From NCBI RefSeq assembly GCF_010093625.1, contig NW_022985364.1, forward strand, positions 1,167,570 to 1,231,569: a stretch of 64,000 nt of DNA. The letters are read 5' to 3'. A program made the position numbers and the translations under genes. The stretch's first letter is position 1; every line of letters starts with the position of its first letter. Shown here in pieces: positions 1 to 12,725 of the stretch. The DNA is from Macroventuria anomochaeta. Its lineage: Eukaryota > Ascomycota > Dothideomycetes > Pleosporales > Didymellaceae. The notes under the pieces were generated by a model, which was not told where the DNA came from, did no database searches, and worked only from the letters and a program-made list of their open reading frames with translations.

Positions 1-299
1 TGAGCGGTAACCAAGCACATTCTCGTCACCGCACGTGCAGTCACTTGTCTAGAGATATGTGATTGCGACGTAAAAACGAAGGACCTAGGAACATATGCGT
101 AAGCTTCTCTGAAGAGCATACAGACAAAACGCCGCAAAGATGCCAAAACGCCAAACTGTCTTAACCCAGCCAATCCTATGCAGAAGCGCTCAGAACAGAA
201 GTTAAGGGGTATCCTACGATGTCGCGACCATGGCCATGACCCGACGGTATGCGAACCAAGGATACATATACAAGGGAAGTCGTTCAATGTAGGAAACGT

Positions 300-1325
300 T
301 TACGCCTCCTCGGCGGAATTGGTCAGAGAGAGGTATGCGGTCCAGGCGATACCGACGGTGGAAACAAAGGGCTCGAGACAATGTTAGCAAGATTTGCGAG
401 AAGAGAGTCAGGAAACGTACAATCTGGAACTGGATGGGCATGACCCTGAAGTTGATGATCTGCACAGTCGGCCAGATCAAGAAGTTGGCCTTCAGCGCTG
501 GAACGTAGACGTCCTGGAACTTGCGCTGCACAGCGCGCTTTCCACCACCCTCTGCAATCGTCATGTACGTGAAGAACGCCGCAAGACCGGCTGGCGCAAA
601 GAGAAACTGATCAAATGCAACACGCTTGAGCGCCGGTATCCACGCGCTGCCGATCTTTGTGATAGGGAATGTCTTGGAGAGGAAACCGAACCAGCGGTGC
701 TGAATGGGCGACATAAGGAAACCGTAGGACATGAAGCGGATTGTGCGCTCGAAGTCGAAGGGAGGCGGCAGCTTCCTCGAGTCGGGGATGATGTCGTGTG
801 CGGGCCACGGGTTGCGGCGGTCGAGGTCGTGGATTTCGATTGCGAGGAAGTCGTCCTTGCCTGCGCCGCCTTTGCGGTTTGCGCGCTCGCGGACGGCGGT
901 CAGAGTCTGGGCTACTGTGTCTGCAATGCCACCAAGCACCTGGATAATCGTCAGTCGTTGTCCAACTGTGCGTGCAATGCAGAATATCATCTGCGAGCGG
1001 TGATGACCCTGTGCGACGGGGACACATACCGCGTTGGTGATCATGGTGGTGAGCACTGGTCGCTGGCCATAGTAGCTATTGTACTTGCGGGCGATGAGCG
1101 AGACAGCCATGATCTGGAGGAGGAAGACGGTCGTGTGCAGGAGTGGCTGTGAGAAACCATGTTAGCAGCTAGAGATGACGAGTGATGAGAGCAAGAATGC
1201 GCAGACTCGTGCGCGTGACGACAGCTACCGGGTGCAAGAGATGAGAAAAGGAGGTCGCTCACTATCTTGCCGTAGATCCAGCGGCTGTTGAGTTGGTAGA
1301 GCAGTCTGCGTGTGGCTTCAGGCAT
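300..1325 (-). CDS. SYM1: Mpv17/PMP22/Sym1-family membrane protein
   Basis: Four exons, complement(join(300..371, 421..939, 1030..1146, 1263..1325)), 256 residues. All introns are phase 0 with GTGAGC, GTATGT and GTACGT donors and AG acceptors. The N-terminus (MPEATRRLLYQLNSRWIYGK) runs into the family's Y-x-x-L...RP-x-L-T-x-x-x-x-N stretch, then GGIADTVAQ. The C-terminal half holds the Mpv17 signature (VPALKANFLIWPTVQIINF then MPIQFQI) and ends PFVSTVGIAWTAYLSLTNSAEEA. Family members are four-helix proteins of the mitochondrial inner or peroxisomal membrane linked to metabolite flux and stress tolerance. The loop at about residues 75-120 is longer than in yeast Sym1, as in filamentous fungal paralogues, so it may be a Pmp22/woronin-sorting-type relative rather than the Sym1 orthologue. 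Family call is firm; the symbol is tentative. Confidence 0.88.
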
Positions 1326-1914
1326 TGTGGTCGTGCTGAGTAGCAAATGCTAGGCAATTCCCTTTTCAAATGACGTCCTTGAGACGCACGGCTATCGCTT
1401 CCGGGTGGGTCCTGTAATCCACTACCTTGTGTCAATCGTGGGTGTTGGCGCTGCGTGCAATGGGCGCGGGAGGATGTCGTTGTGCTGTGCTGGGTGCGAT
1501 GTCTCGGTATGCACGGTCTGGTGTCGAAGTCAGGGTCCTGCAGATGCGTGCTGCGGTTAGGCGGCGAGTGGGGGAAAGCTGGTGAATGAAGGCCTTCGCC
1601 TCCTATGCGGAGGTGCGAGCTAGGCGGTCCGCGCCAATCTCCGACAAATCATGTCCGAGCAGGCCGATCTGGTAGTTTCGGCATCACGCAAGATGTGTCT
1701 GCTTTTGAAAACACGTCTTTGCTCCGAGGAATACTGTCGGTGTTGTCTGGTTTGATTGATTGATTGGTTTGAGGTCTTATTGAGATGTTGTTTGGTGCTA
1801 GAGCGCTGTTAAAGGTAACTTGAACTTCACCTTGTTCGACAGCTATAAGAAACCTCCATTGGGGAAGTACAGCACTATGGTACTTCGAAATTCATAGCAA
1901 ACTCTCTCACTACC
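1326..1914. other. intergenic, SYM1 upstream / monooxygenase downstream
   Basis: No coding signal or RNA gene seen. The half next to position 1325 should hold the Sym1-like promoter and leader; the half next to 1914 should hold the monooxygenase 3' end. Confidence 0.5.
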
Positions 1915-3945
1915 TCAAAGATGAGCCTGGTCCTTCAACAAGGTCCAAGCCTGTACAGCCGTCGTCAACACGTCCTGGAAAACTTTCTGCAGTATAGCTC
2001 TGATATCCTTGACACCCAATCCACTCCTGCGCCAGCGGTACACGCCAATGATAGCCAGAGTAACGCTGAGTAGCCGCAGTGCTCTTGTTCGTCTTATCTT
2101 CGAGATACCCTTACTTGTGTATGCGATGTTCCAGTCGTTGTACTTGGGAAACGCACATCGTCGCCAAAAGTCGATCTGGGTGTACGGGTAGACAGTAGAG
2201 TTCCACCCGTCCTTTGTATAGTACCAGGACACACAGCCGCTTCGCCAAACAGTGTCCTTGAGAGCTTCCTGCATCTCGTTCGTGTATGCGATCTCGGCTT
2301 CCTTCTTGACGTCCACAGTCCTCGCTTCTCCGTTGAGGACGAGTTTGATGAAGTTGAGACTGTAGTTGACCATGTTCTCACTGGCCATGACGACTGATGA
2401 GTGACCGGTTGCTGTGTTAGGACCAAAGATCAGAAACAGGTTGGGGAAACCGTCCATGGCTGTGCCTTGGTATGCTTGAGCTCCGCCTCGCTCTTCCATG
2501 AGCCCGACCAGATCCTTGCCTCCCTTGCCTACGACTCGCAGAGGGTGGAGCCATCGAGTAACATCGAAGCCGTTAGCAAGGACGATGACATCGGCAGGTA
2601 CCTCTCGCTCAGGGTAGTCTTCCTCTTTCGCATTCTTGGGGTATGTGGCGCCTGGACCAAGTATGACGCTATCCTCCGTCAAGCGCGTCAAGGGCATAGT
2701 CGTAAGCTCAATCTTGGCATCATTCAGGCTCTTGAGCCAACGCTTGTCGAAGATCCTCCTCTTGCAACCGACTCCATAATCTGGAGTCAGAATCTCAAGG
2801 TACTTCTCAGGTACGGTCTTCTTCACCCACTCCAGGGTCCTCTCTTCGTAAAGCTTGCGGTGCTTCTCTGCGTATGGAGTGTTCGGAAAGAGCTTCAAGA
2901 ATTCTCCTTCAGCGCCAATGAAGATCAAGAATCGCAGAAACTCCTTGAGCCCGGGGATGGACTTCAAGATCTTCGGGCTGTTCTCCTCCCACCACTTGTC
3001 GCCTCCGGGAATGCTCACTGCAGGCACCACCCAGGGTGGTGACCGCATAAGCTGAGTGACCGACTTCGCATTATATGGTTCGTTTGGCAACCTCGGAACA
3101 ATCTGTGCAGAGCTACACCCTGTGCCAACGACGACCACGTTCTTGTTCTGGAGGTCAACAGTTTCGTCCCATCGAGCAGAATGGAAGACCTTCCCCTTGA
3201 ACTTGTCGAGACCAGGAATCTCATCAGGCCAGCCCCTGGGCTCGACAATGCCACCTACACAGCTGACGACGACCTTCGCCTTGACGGTCTCAGTCTCGGA
3301 GTACACGGCGTGTTCGCCCTTCTCTTCTACGACCTTCGCGCGGTCCTTAGACGAGAGATCTCCCATGCCTGCTACCATTCGACGTATTGTGACTTCCCAC
3401 AGCTGCTCGTCCTCCAGCCATCTGCAACCCTCGACGTCTGTGTTGCATTCGATCTTGTCCGTGATTCGATACTTCTGGCATACTTCGTGGTAGTACTTGA
3501 CGATCTCGCGGCCAGGAGGGTGAAGCGAGCTCCATTCGGGGTTTTGCGCAAATGAGAACGAGTAGAAGACTGCTGGTACGTCACTGCTGGATATTAGCCA
3601 TGTTTGCTTTCTGTGGCCGGGCAATAGCCAATCGGTGGTATTCTGATGCGTATGGGAACTCAGCAGCAACGCCTCTAGCTGTGCGTACGCTTGCTATGGT
3701 CGTCGTTGCTTATGAACGTGTGGGCCAGGCACCTACCAAGCAACACCAGGATATCTGTTGATCCACCACGTTCCTCCAATACCAGCCTGCCTCTCGAATA
3801 TGCGGAATTGATCGAACCCAAGCTGCTGCTTTAGCTGGCAAGCCATAGCAATGCCGGAAGCCCCAGCACCGATGATGATGACCGGGTAGTATGTGTATGC
3901 ATCGTGCTCGTATCCGTTCACACGGCGGATGGTCTCTGAAATCAT
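1915..3945 (-). CDS. Baeyer-Villiger-type flavin monooxygenase
   Basis: Two exons, complement(join(1915..3583, 3737..3945)), 625 residues. The phase-2 intron has a GTAGGT donor and joins ...RYPGVA to CDVPAVFYSF. The FAD-binding Rossmann motif GAGASG is near residues 26-31, followed by GGTWWINRYPG. The type I Baeyer-Villiger fingerprint F-x-G-x-x-x-H-x-x-x-W is present as FKGKVFHSARWD near residue 198, and a second nucleotide-binding motif GTGCSSAQ follows near 225. A conserved GPNTATGHSS segment sits toward the C-terminus. These enzymes use NADPH and O2 to turn ketones into esters or lactones, or to hydroxylate. A hydrophobic stretch near the C-terminus (around ALRLLSVTLAIIGVYRW) suggests membrane attachment. 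The substrate cannot be read from sequence. No co-regulated biosynthetic neighbour is visible. Confidence 0.9.
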
Positions 3946-4987
3946 GTTGGGATTTCGTCGAACTTTACCGACCCTCGGTGGTAGGGAATGGATCGAAAGG
4001 TTTGGCCCTGGAGGTGAGAGTGTAGGCGGGTAATATGTTGTGAGCAGGACGCCTTACTGTTCCTGTAAATATGAAGCAGCTGCAAGGATCAAAGCTTGTG
4101 TAGCACCAGCTTGCTTAAATCTGCGGCTGTCTGGATCGCGGAGCACGAATGTCGCGTGCGGAAAAGCGAAGCATGCCTCGATGACCGCGCCGTCGATATC
4201 GCTCAGGGTCCGTTTGTGAGGAGACGCGTAGCCAGGAGCTTCCTTGTGCCTCGGTTATTCGCGCCGACTCGACCATCTCGCATCATATCTCCTCACTCAG
4301 CTCGCCTTGCTGATTGCCATCATGGAACTCGAATATCTGAGCCCGAGAACTGATCGGCATTTGACATGTGTGCTCGTCCAGCGCTCATCGGGAGCTCACG
4401 TATGAAGTCTTGAAGCTACTTGACTGTGAGCAGTGTAGCTTTTGTAAGGCTCCGGATACCTCCAGGGCATGTTCAAGAATCATCATGGTGAGCCTGTGAA
4501 GGCTGCAGCAGTCATGTATCTGCATGCCCGCACGACAAGCGTTCTGTTCGGCGCTTGTTCTTTGTGTGCTGGCAGCCCCCGGTCGATATGCTGTTGCACT
4601 ACTTTGACGAGTTGCTGATGCAGCAACCTGTTGGTGGTTCGTGAAGGCGACTTGAGTGTGTCTTTTCCTTGCTCTTGTTTCAGGAGAAAGCTGTTATGTG
4701 AGGCTACGTTGCAGTTCAGCTGCCCAAGGTGCTGACATTGAACGCCAATAACGCGAAATGCATCGCCACGTGCAGACGCGTCACGCAAGTGCGCTCGCAT
4801 TGCGCACGGCCAAAAAGTGTAGCTTGGTCGCGATTCCGTTGATCAAGACAAGGCATCAGCAACCCTGGAAGCTACAACGCCAACGCCCCTCACATCGGTG
4901 CCAACTTTGGTCGTGTATCATGTTGCGGGTTGTTCCGTAGCTGCTCGTCACCAACACCTTTGAGCAGGTCGTCCCCAGACGGTCAGA
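3946..4987. other. divergent intergenic region (monooxygenase / TFB4)
   Basis: About 1 kb between two divergently transcribed genes. Short open frames here lack family features and splice logic. A CCTCGG hexamer lies at 3973-3978, 28 bp before the monooxygenase start, but a hexamer is expected by chance about every 2 kb. Confidence 0.5.
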
Positions 4988-6209
4988 ATGAACAATATCG
5001 ACGGCTCAGATCGTCACTTGAAGACGGAAGAAGGTCAAATTGTCTGAAGCCACGTCTTATCGTTCTTTGGCTAACTGTAGGTAGCACCACCGCCGTCTCT
5101 GCTCGCGATTGTACTTGACACAAACCCTCACGCTTGGGCACATCTCTCATCGACGCTGTCCCTTTCAGCGGCCCTAGCCAACATCCTCATATTCATCAAT
5201 GCACACCTGGCGTCCGGCAATGCGAACGAAGTAGCAGTCATAGCCTCGCACTCGCACAAGACGAGCTTCCTGTATCCGACCAAGACACCCTCACAACCCC
5301 AACAGAATGGCAAAACGAACGGTGACGTCGATATGATCGGCGATAGAGCTGGGAGATCACACAAAGAGAGCCCTAACAAATACCGCCCCTTTGCCGTTGT
5401 GGAGAGCACTATCCTGCAAAACTTCGCAAAGCTGTTAGATGAGACAAGTGAGAAGCATCTTGCAGCGACACCAACTACACTCATTGGTGGCGCGTTGTCA
5501 CTAGCCCTCACATATATCTCGAAGTCGACTCTTCTGCATGCGCCTGTCACCTCCGGCACTGAGAACTCTATGGCTGCCCTTGCGGACGCTGAAAATGTTC
5601 ACGTCGATCGCGTGCCCCTCACGTCTCGCATTCTCATCGTCTCGGTATCTGGAGATCTCGCTAATCAATACATCCCGGTCATGAACTCGATCTTCGCCGC
5701 ACAACGGAAGAAGATCCCAATCGACATCCTGAAGCTCGCTGGCGATACAGTTTTGTTGCAGCAGGCGAGTGATGCAACAGGCGGTGTATACATGAAGCCA
5801 GACCGACCGGAAGGACTGCTACAATACCTGATGATGGCGTTCTTACCAGACGCAACAGCACGTGCAAGCCTGGTAGTTCCAAGTGCAGGTGGTGTCGATT
5901 TCCGCGCAGCTTGTTTCTGTCACAGAAATGTGGTAGACATTGGCTACGTTTGCAGCGTGTGCCTGAGTAGTAAGTGACCCTACTTCCTCATGCTGACCTG
6001 ATCACTGACTGTATGTAGTCTTCTGCAACCCTAACCTGCCAGACAACTTATGCCTCACTTGCGGGTCTTATCTCTCATTGCGCGCCGCTCTAACCAATCC
6101 GCCTGCTCTCATTCCCAAGAAGAAGAAGAAGAAGAGAAAAGCAGGGACTGACACTGCAACGCCAGGTGGAAGCACACCTGCTGGGTCAAATACACCCTTG
6201 CACCCTTGA
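4988..6209 (+). CDS. TFB4: TFIIH core subunit Tfb4 (p34)
   Basis: Three exons, join(4988..5033, 5085..5969, 6019..6209), 373 residues. It encodes the p34-type subunit of the TFIIH core, acting in nucleotide-excision repair and RNA polymerase II initiation with Ssl1/p44. After a short N-terminus the vWA-like domain starts PPPSLLAIVLDTNPHAWA and continues through ALANILIFINAHLA and NEVAVIASH. The middle part (SRILIVSVSGD, IPIDILKLAGD, DATGGVYMKP) is typical. The C-terminal Cys-rich zinc module CFCHR...YVCSVCLSIFCNP...CLTCGSYL is split by the last intron (phase 1). The tail is a run of lysines. The first donor, GTCAAA, is weak; I chose it with the second of two adjacent AG acceptors because only that pair keeps the frame. 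Confidence 0.93.
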
Positions 6210-8247
6210 AGACGGGAATTGCTTTCTAGCATCATACCCACGTTCAACTAAAAGCATTGCTTGCACTATTTCATTCCCCTCCGTCGTAGGTCGAAGTCTA
6301 GGCGTTGTGGCAGGTCCGCCTGCGTACCTCGCACCACGAACGGTATTCGCGGGCGTTGATGCAGTACGAACATGCTCCGTTGTAGAATCATCTAGAGTCG
6401 CGCTGTCTTCACCACGCCCGCGCAAGAACACATGGACCTTATATGAAGGAAGGAGCGTCGACCTCGATTTAATGTCGAACAGCGCTGCACCCGGGAACAA
6501 CCTCACTTTCTTCCGGTGATCATTGTAGTGGTGCTCGACATCGCTGCTTTGAAAGCAGTCACAACACGAGCAAAGTGCTCATTCCAGGTTTGGGTACTGC
6601 AGGGCGTAAGGTTTGCACGATGGAATATTCACCAAAGCATCCACATATGTCAATACTATCTTATAGCCTCTAAAGTATACCATCTCGGTGCTCACTGTGT
6701 ACGTTGAATTTAGTAGCATGCATATTCAGGGGTCAGCGAGTAGGGAGAATACCTCACAAAGACCAGACCGATCACGCACGTTCAGAGATCAGCCAGCAGT
6801 ATGTCCGGTCCATCCGGATGCTTCATGCCACGGAGATATCACGGTACAATACTCCAGACATCCGGAACCGAAACACCTGAAGATGCAGACACGGCAAGAT
6901 ATCTACAGCACGACAGGCCCCTGAAGTAGCTGCCCAGGTCGTCAGCACGTTAGATTCGACAATGTCGGGGGCAACCCAAAAAGTAAACATGCTTCGATGT
7001 TTCTAACAGCCATCGCCACCGTGCCCGGCTCCTGCAGCAGGAACAGCATCCTGGACATGAAGGTATGAGGATACGAAGCCGGCAGGATCTGTGAGCTCGC
7101 CCGTTGAAGCTGCGGTCCGGCCGCGGGATGGCTTGTTACTTGGTGGTTGGATTGGGATATTGAGTTTGGAATATCTCGAGGGTACTGATAAGACTTCAGT
7201 GAAGCCGTCGGCCATCTTTTCTCCATGAGATCGGTGCTTGCCCTGGTGTAGTGAACGTCCAAGGCCTCTGGGCAACTCCCGATTTTCACACATGTTGGGG
7301 AAGGGTGTCCTGGGCTCAAGTACTTCTTCCAAACACACAAAGACTGCTTCGATCGTTGTCCAAAAGAGGCGCGCCCAGAGCGAGGTGGCCTCGACCGATG
7401 TTCCGAAGCGACATGGGCGGAATTGGCGGCAGGGGTGTAAAGATAAGGAATCCGCACCTCTGATTCGTCAACACCTTCTTAAACATTGTTTTTCCAACAC
7501 GCTTGTCAGTTCACGTCTGCATCTGCGTGTGCCCGCTGCAGCCCTCATTCTCGCAATTTTGGAACCTTCATGCTAGAACATGTTCGACCTGTATCAGTAT
7601 GTAGCGAATTTCGAGTCCGCGAAGCCGCATCCCACGGAGTCGGTTTAGCGTCCTCGCCCTGCGTAACACCAGCCCCGAAATTGCCGCGCATTGGCTAACC
7701 TCACCTTCACCTATCTGACACCCCACCGAGTGGCTTATGGCTTCTTCTGGGGCTGATGCTTGAACAATCGCATCCGAGCTTCGCGGGACGAGACATGAAA
7801 GTGGAATGATAGCAACGCTCGCCCGTTTATAGTTATATGCGCCCCTCGGACGTGCGTTGCGGTGCGCTTTATCGTTAGCGGTTCTACCATTATACATATA
7901 TCTATATCGATCTTTTCGTTTCTTTGACCGAAGACGCCTCACGACGCCCTTGTGCGAGGACCGGTTTGGGAGTATTTGGCTTTGCTTTTGCCTGTCTATA
8001 AGCCCGCCAAGCGTCACTGCCTACTCCGAGATCCTAGTCGATTGGAGATCGCCGACCGATACATCTTGTCGTCTACCCACTTCGTTCCTTCCTTTACGAC
8101 GCCCTTAATCTCTGTACATATTGTATATATCCCGTACTACATTCCACATACGTACGCCCTCCAGCCCGTTCGCGGTACCCCACACGTGCCGAATCACCGT
8201 AAACTGCGTGGAGTCACGACTACTACTACCACCAAGGATCGGCAAAC
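6210..8247. other. long upstream region of the ammonium permease
   Basis: About 2 kb with no supportable gene. It contains the Tfb4 3' end and, by position, the permease promoter and a long pyrimidine-rich leader. GATA-factor-type sites include AGATAA at 7441-7446 and TTATC (GATAA on the minus strand) at 7869-7873. Such sites fit nitrogen catabolite control by AreA/Nit2-type factors; this is inference. Confidence 0.5.
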
Positions 8248-9982
8248 ATGGACCCTGTGTCCTCTGGAGCGGACCCTACCACGCCGCTAGAAGCGTTTAA
8301 CAATGCTACGATTGCGACGGGAGGTGACTCGAGGTTGTACAATCTCAATGTTTTCTACGATGTGAGTTGGTCGTGTGAGGTGTTGAGCACGCGGGGCTAA
8401 TGCAACTAGGCGGGCGATATCGCTTGGATGATTACGAGCACTGCACTTGTGCTGCTTATGATCCCGGGGGTTGGGTATGTATCACTACGAAACATTTCAA
8501 GATACAAGGGTTGACGAGATGATAGTTTCTTCTACTCTGGTCTTGCGAGGAGAAAGTCTGCGCTTTCGCTATTATGGCTGAGTGTTATGGCTACGGCCGT
8601 CATCAGCTTCCAGTGGTTCTTCTGGGGTTACTCGCTGGCTTTCTCGCATAGTGCGGGAAAATACATTGGTAATCTTGATAACTTTGGATTGATGGATGTG
8701 CTCGGTGCTCCGTCAGTTGGAAGTTCGAGGATCCCAGACTTGATGTTTTGCGTGTACCAGGGCATGTTTGCTGCTATCACGTATGTTCTGTTCAGTCCCT
8801 ACGTCAACTTCAGGGAGTGCTGACGTTGAAAACAGTGTTGCTCTTGCTGTTGGAGCCGTAGCAGAGCGTGGTCGCATGCTGCCGTGCATCATCTACATGT
8901 TCATCTGGTCAACGCTCATCTACGACCCCATTGCCTGCTGGACCTGGAATTCTTCTGGCTGGGTCTTCCAGATGGGCGGACTGGACTTTGCTGGTGGCAC
9001 GCCCGTGCATATCGCTTCCGGAACTGCTGCTCTCGCGTACTCGTACATGCTGGGCAAGCGTAGCGGCCACGGTACCCAGGAACTGAACTACCGTCCTCAC
9101 AACGTTACCCATATCGTTATTGGCACCGTCTTCCTCTGGGTTGGATGGTTCGGCTTCAACGCCGGTTCGGCACTTGCTGCGAATCTGCGTGCCATCATGG
9201 CGGCTGTGTGCACCAACCTGGCCGCCTGTGTTGGTGGCATCACGTGGTGTCTTGTTGATTACCGTCTGGAACGCAAGTGGTCAACAGTTGGATTCTGCTC
9301 GGGCGTGATCGCTGGCTTAGTCGCGATTACACCTGGTTCCGGATATGTACCTGCCTGGGCAGCGGTCGTCTTCGGTGCTGTTGGTGGTGTTGTTTGCAAC
9401 TACGCGACCAAGCTGAAGTATTTCCTTCGTTGTGATGATGCTCTTGACATCTTCGCCGTCCACGGTGTTGGTGGTTTCGTTGGCAACATCCTTACCGCAT
9501 TCTTTGCTGCGTAAGTCGCTGATCTCTTCGCTCGATGTGCACGACTAACAACATTCAGTGACTACATTGCTCACCTCGACGGCTACACTGTCATCCCCGG
9601 TGGCTGGCTGAACCACAACTGGGTGCAACTCGGTTACCAGCTTGCCGACTCCCTCGCCGGCGGCGCATACTCGTTCATCGGCACCTGCCTGATCCTCGGT
9701 GCACTCGACTTCATTGGCAAGTTCCTGCCTGCATTCCGTCTGCGCGCCACCGAGGAAGAGGAGGCTCTGGGTATTGATGATGTCGAAATCGGCGAATTCG
9801 CATACGACTACGTCGAGCTCACACGCGAGCTGAAGGTCCCAGATGACGATGTTGATGAGGGTATGTCGATGCACTCGCTGCATCACAATGGTGCTGGCAT
9901 GGCCATTACCAGCCACCACGAGAAGAATCAAGAGTCGATGGACTCTGCGAATCAGCTTGCTGATTGGGCGCATCGTGCGTGA
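8248..9982 (+). CDS. Mep/Amt-family ammonium permease
   Basis: Five exons, join(8248..8361, 8410..8474, 8526..8780, 8836..9510, 9559..9982), 472 residues. It imports ammonium across the plasma membrane and in fungi may also act as a transceptor for filamentous growth. The protein begins with a short extracellular N-terminus (MDPVSSGADPTTPLEAFNNA), then eleven predicted membrane segments. The Amt signature is MGGLDFAGGTPVHIASG near residues 155-170, and the second pore histidine lies in AVHGVGG near residue 315. Both twin-His positions are therefore kept. The cytosolic tail is acidic (EEEEALGIDDVEIGEFAYDYVELTRE region), as in fungal Mep proteins. The conserved N-terminus and length fit a Mep2/MepA-type member; which paralogue is not resolved. 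Confidence 0.95.
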
Positions 9983-10879
9983 TGAATGCGTTCTTTAGCT
10001 GAGACTTCGTTTCTGCTCTAGCGTTTGGTTCGCCCTATACCACTTGTTTCTCTCTTTCTAGACTTCTCTTCTGGTGGACCATTTGACTATACCTTGTCTC
10101 TATGTAATGTAGCATATGGGTGGATGCACTAAATGTCAAGTTCTCTGACTGTTCACAACACCTTACCAATGTTCTGGAGCTTGTGAACGTTTCGACACTC
10201 CAGAAAAGCCACGCCGTCATTGCGTACCTCGATGTCAATCATCACGTGCTGCTTTGCTGTCAAAGGGGGTTACCGAGCCAATCGGCAGAAGAAGTGCATG
10301 AATCGAAGCTTGGGAGAAGATGACGACGCTTTGCAGGTCGTGTGTCGTGTGCTTGCGCATGACAAGCCACAGCAGTGGCAGAGCCGACCTTGCCGTCTGA
10401 GCAAATAAGCTCGTTGAGTTGGTGTCGCACAAAGAGACTTCAGGGTGACGTTGCAGAGCCGCGGAGGAGGGACCATCAGGGAGGTGAAAAGGCTGTGTGG
10501 CTGTCGCGCAAAAAGTGGATGCCAGGGTCTTTCGTGTGTGGCTCGTGTGCGGGGCTCTGGGGCTAAGGCTAGAACAGGGGGAGAAGGTGCCGCTTGAAAA
10601 GGAACGGACCACGCGACAGGGCAGTGATGTTCCTTCCTGTTCTGCGCTGCACTCCTGTCTCTCTTTTCAATGCGATTTGCTTGATTTAAGATAGAGACCC
10701 TACAACCTTAAAATCGTGCTGTAAGTACTCCAATTGGCACCATTTGTCCCTCATCATGAACTTCCAGCACCTCGACTGTCACATGCTTCGAAGCACCAAT
10801 TTTCCACAGTTCTGCGACTGTAAAATTGCACACCGCAATGTTTAAGATCACTCACTGACAGCGTTACTGAAACAGCACC
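9983..10879. other. intergenic, permease 3' / ethanolamine kinase promoter
   Basis: Nearly 900 bp between two genes on the same strand. No convincing coding or RNA feature seen. Confidence 0.5.
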
Positions 10880-12206
10880 ATGAATAAGCCACAGTCGCCA
10901 TACGATTCGCTACCGCACATTTTGGAGTACTACGACAACTCAAATTCCCAGAACTCGGCGCTCCACCTTATACTTGCATTACGGCCCGACTGGCGAGAGG
11001 CCAAGGACACAATCGAGTTTGTGCGATTCACAGATGGCATCACAAACACACTGCTGAAGGCGGTGAACAAGCTGCCAGGATTGTCGAAAGCAGAGGTGGA
11101 CGAGGATGCGATTCTACTGCGCGCATATGGCAAGGGCACAGATGTGCTCATAGACCGCGAGAGTAAGTTACACGCATACATCACGGCTTGAGGCACAGAC
11201 TAATAATCGCGCAGAAGAGACACGGTCACACTGCCTCCTTGCCCGCCATGGCCTCGCACCCTCGCTCTACGCCCGGTTTGAGAACGGTCTCCTTTACAAA
11301 TACGTTCCAGGCAGCGTGTGCTCACCTGCTGACCTGCGACGACCAGATGTATGGCGCGGAATAGCTCAAAGATTGGGGGAATGGCATGCCACATTACCAA
11401 TATCGAGTATCAGCAGCACATGTCCAGCTCCATCTCAACTTGCTACCAACAACAAGCGTGCTTCCTTGGTGGCTATGGCCCAGCTCACACCCGGCAAGCC
11501 TATCCCGAACGTGTGGACAACTATGCAAAAATGGATCGATGCGCTCCCAACAAGCACCACCGCGCAAACGACACGCCGAGAGCAACTCACTATCGAACTC
11601 GCTTCCTTGACCAAACTGCTGGGTAACACGCCTGGCGTTGGCGGCTCAAACTCCTTCGTCTTCGCTCATTGCGATCTCCTCTCCGGCAACGTGATCATCG
11701 AGCCTTCACCGTCGTCCGCTTCGAACTCACGTCGTTCTAGTTCCTCCAACGGGTCTGAGGAGCCCGAGACGGCGGCAGCGTCAGTATCCTTCATTGATTA
11801 CGAATACTCCACGCCTGCACCCGCCGCCTTCGACATTGCAAACCACTTCGCCGAGTGGGGTGGTTTCGATTGCGACTACAGCGTTTTGCCTACGCGTCGC
11901 GTACGCCGCTCTTTCCTCCGCGAGTACCTCCGCAGCATCAGCATACACCTAAACCGAACACACACCGAGGCAGAAGTTGAGGAGCTGTTCGACCAGGTCG
12001 ATAGGTTTCGAGGAGTACCAGGTTTCTACTGGGGTATCTGGGCGCTGATCCAGGCACAAATCTCGCTCATAGACTTCGACTACGCAAATTATGCCGAAAT
12101 CAGGCTCGGCGAGTACTTCGCATGGAAACGAGAGGTCAGCGGCGAGCGAGAGAGGTCAGGAGAGGCGATGCCAGAGCGAGAACAAATATGGGCGAAAGAC
12201 GATTAA
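10880..12206 (+). CDS. EKI1: ethanolamine (choline/ethanolamine) kinase
   Basis: Two exons, join(10880..11162, 11215..12206), 424 residues. It phosphorylates ethanolamine, the first step of the CDP-ethanolamine (Kennedy) branch of phosphatidylethanolamine synthesis, in the cytosol. The N-terminal lobe has DTIEFVRFTDGITNTLLKA, the ethanolamine-kinase version of the nucleotide loop. The catalytic Brenner motif is FVFAHCDLLSGNVI, with Asp as base, followed by the metal-binding SFIDYEYSTPAPAAFDIANHFAEW. The C-terminal helices (FYWGIWALIQAQIS) are typical of this family. A Ser-rich low-complexity insert (about 35 residues) lies between the two catalytic motifs. The intron is phase 1 and creates the REKETRSHCLLARHG join. 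The ethanolamine preference is inferred from similarity to ETNK/Eki1 rather than choline kinases. Confidence 0.92.
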
Positions 12207-12725
12207 AGGGATGTGCATAGGAGAGCTGGATACATTGGTCATGCGGGCGTTGGGAATAAGCGAGCGATTCAACATGTCAGTCAAAGGCGCCAGACGTCGT
12301 GCATACCGTGCCTACTTCATCAGAAGAGCACTTTTCATACTCCAATTTATACTACGTTTAATACCACAGCAACCACCTTCGTTTCTCACTGACCTGTCTC
12401 GTTTAAATACGTTGCTGCGTTGCGTCAGTTATTTTGCGGTCGACGCCTGGGTAGTACCTTCCTCAAGTGAGAAACTGCACACACACCTTCTGGCCACAAA
12501 TTTCTTTAGCCTTACTACCAACAACTCCCCGTGCACCTCAGATCGACCTTGCATTGCTGGTTGCAAGGCTGTGGCTGAAGGCTCGATCAGCCGTTGGTGC
12601 GCACATACATAGGTATACGTCATTCGCAGCCCGTCAACACGATCAAGTACAGGTATCCCTAACAGGTAACAAGTGTACGAGGTGGTGGTGACAGTCATAG
12701 AAGCCCACGGCCAAGAGAAACGACG
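12207..12725. other. intergenic between EKI1 and the HET relic
   Basis: About 500 bp; nothing supportable seen on either strand. Confidence 0.45.
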
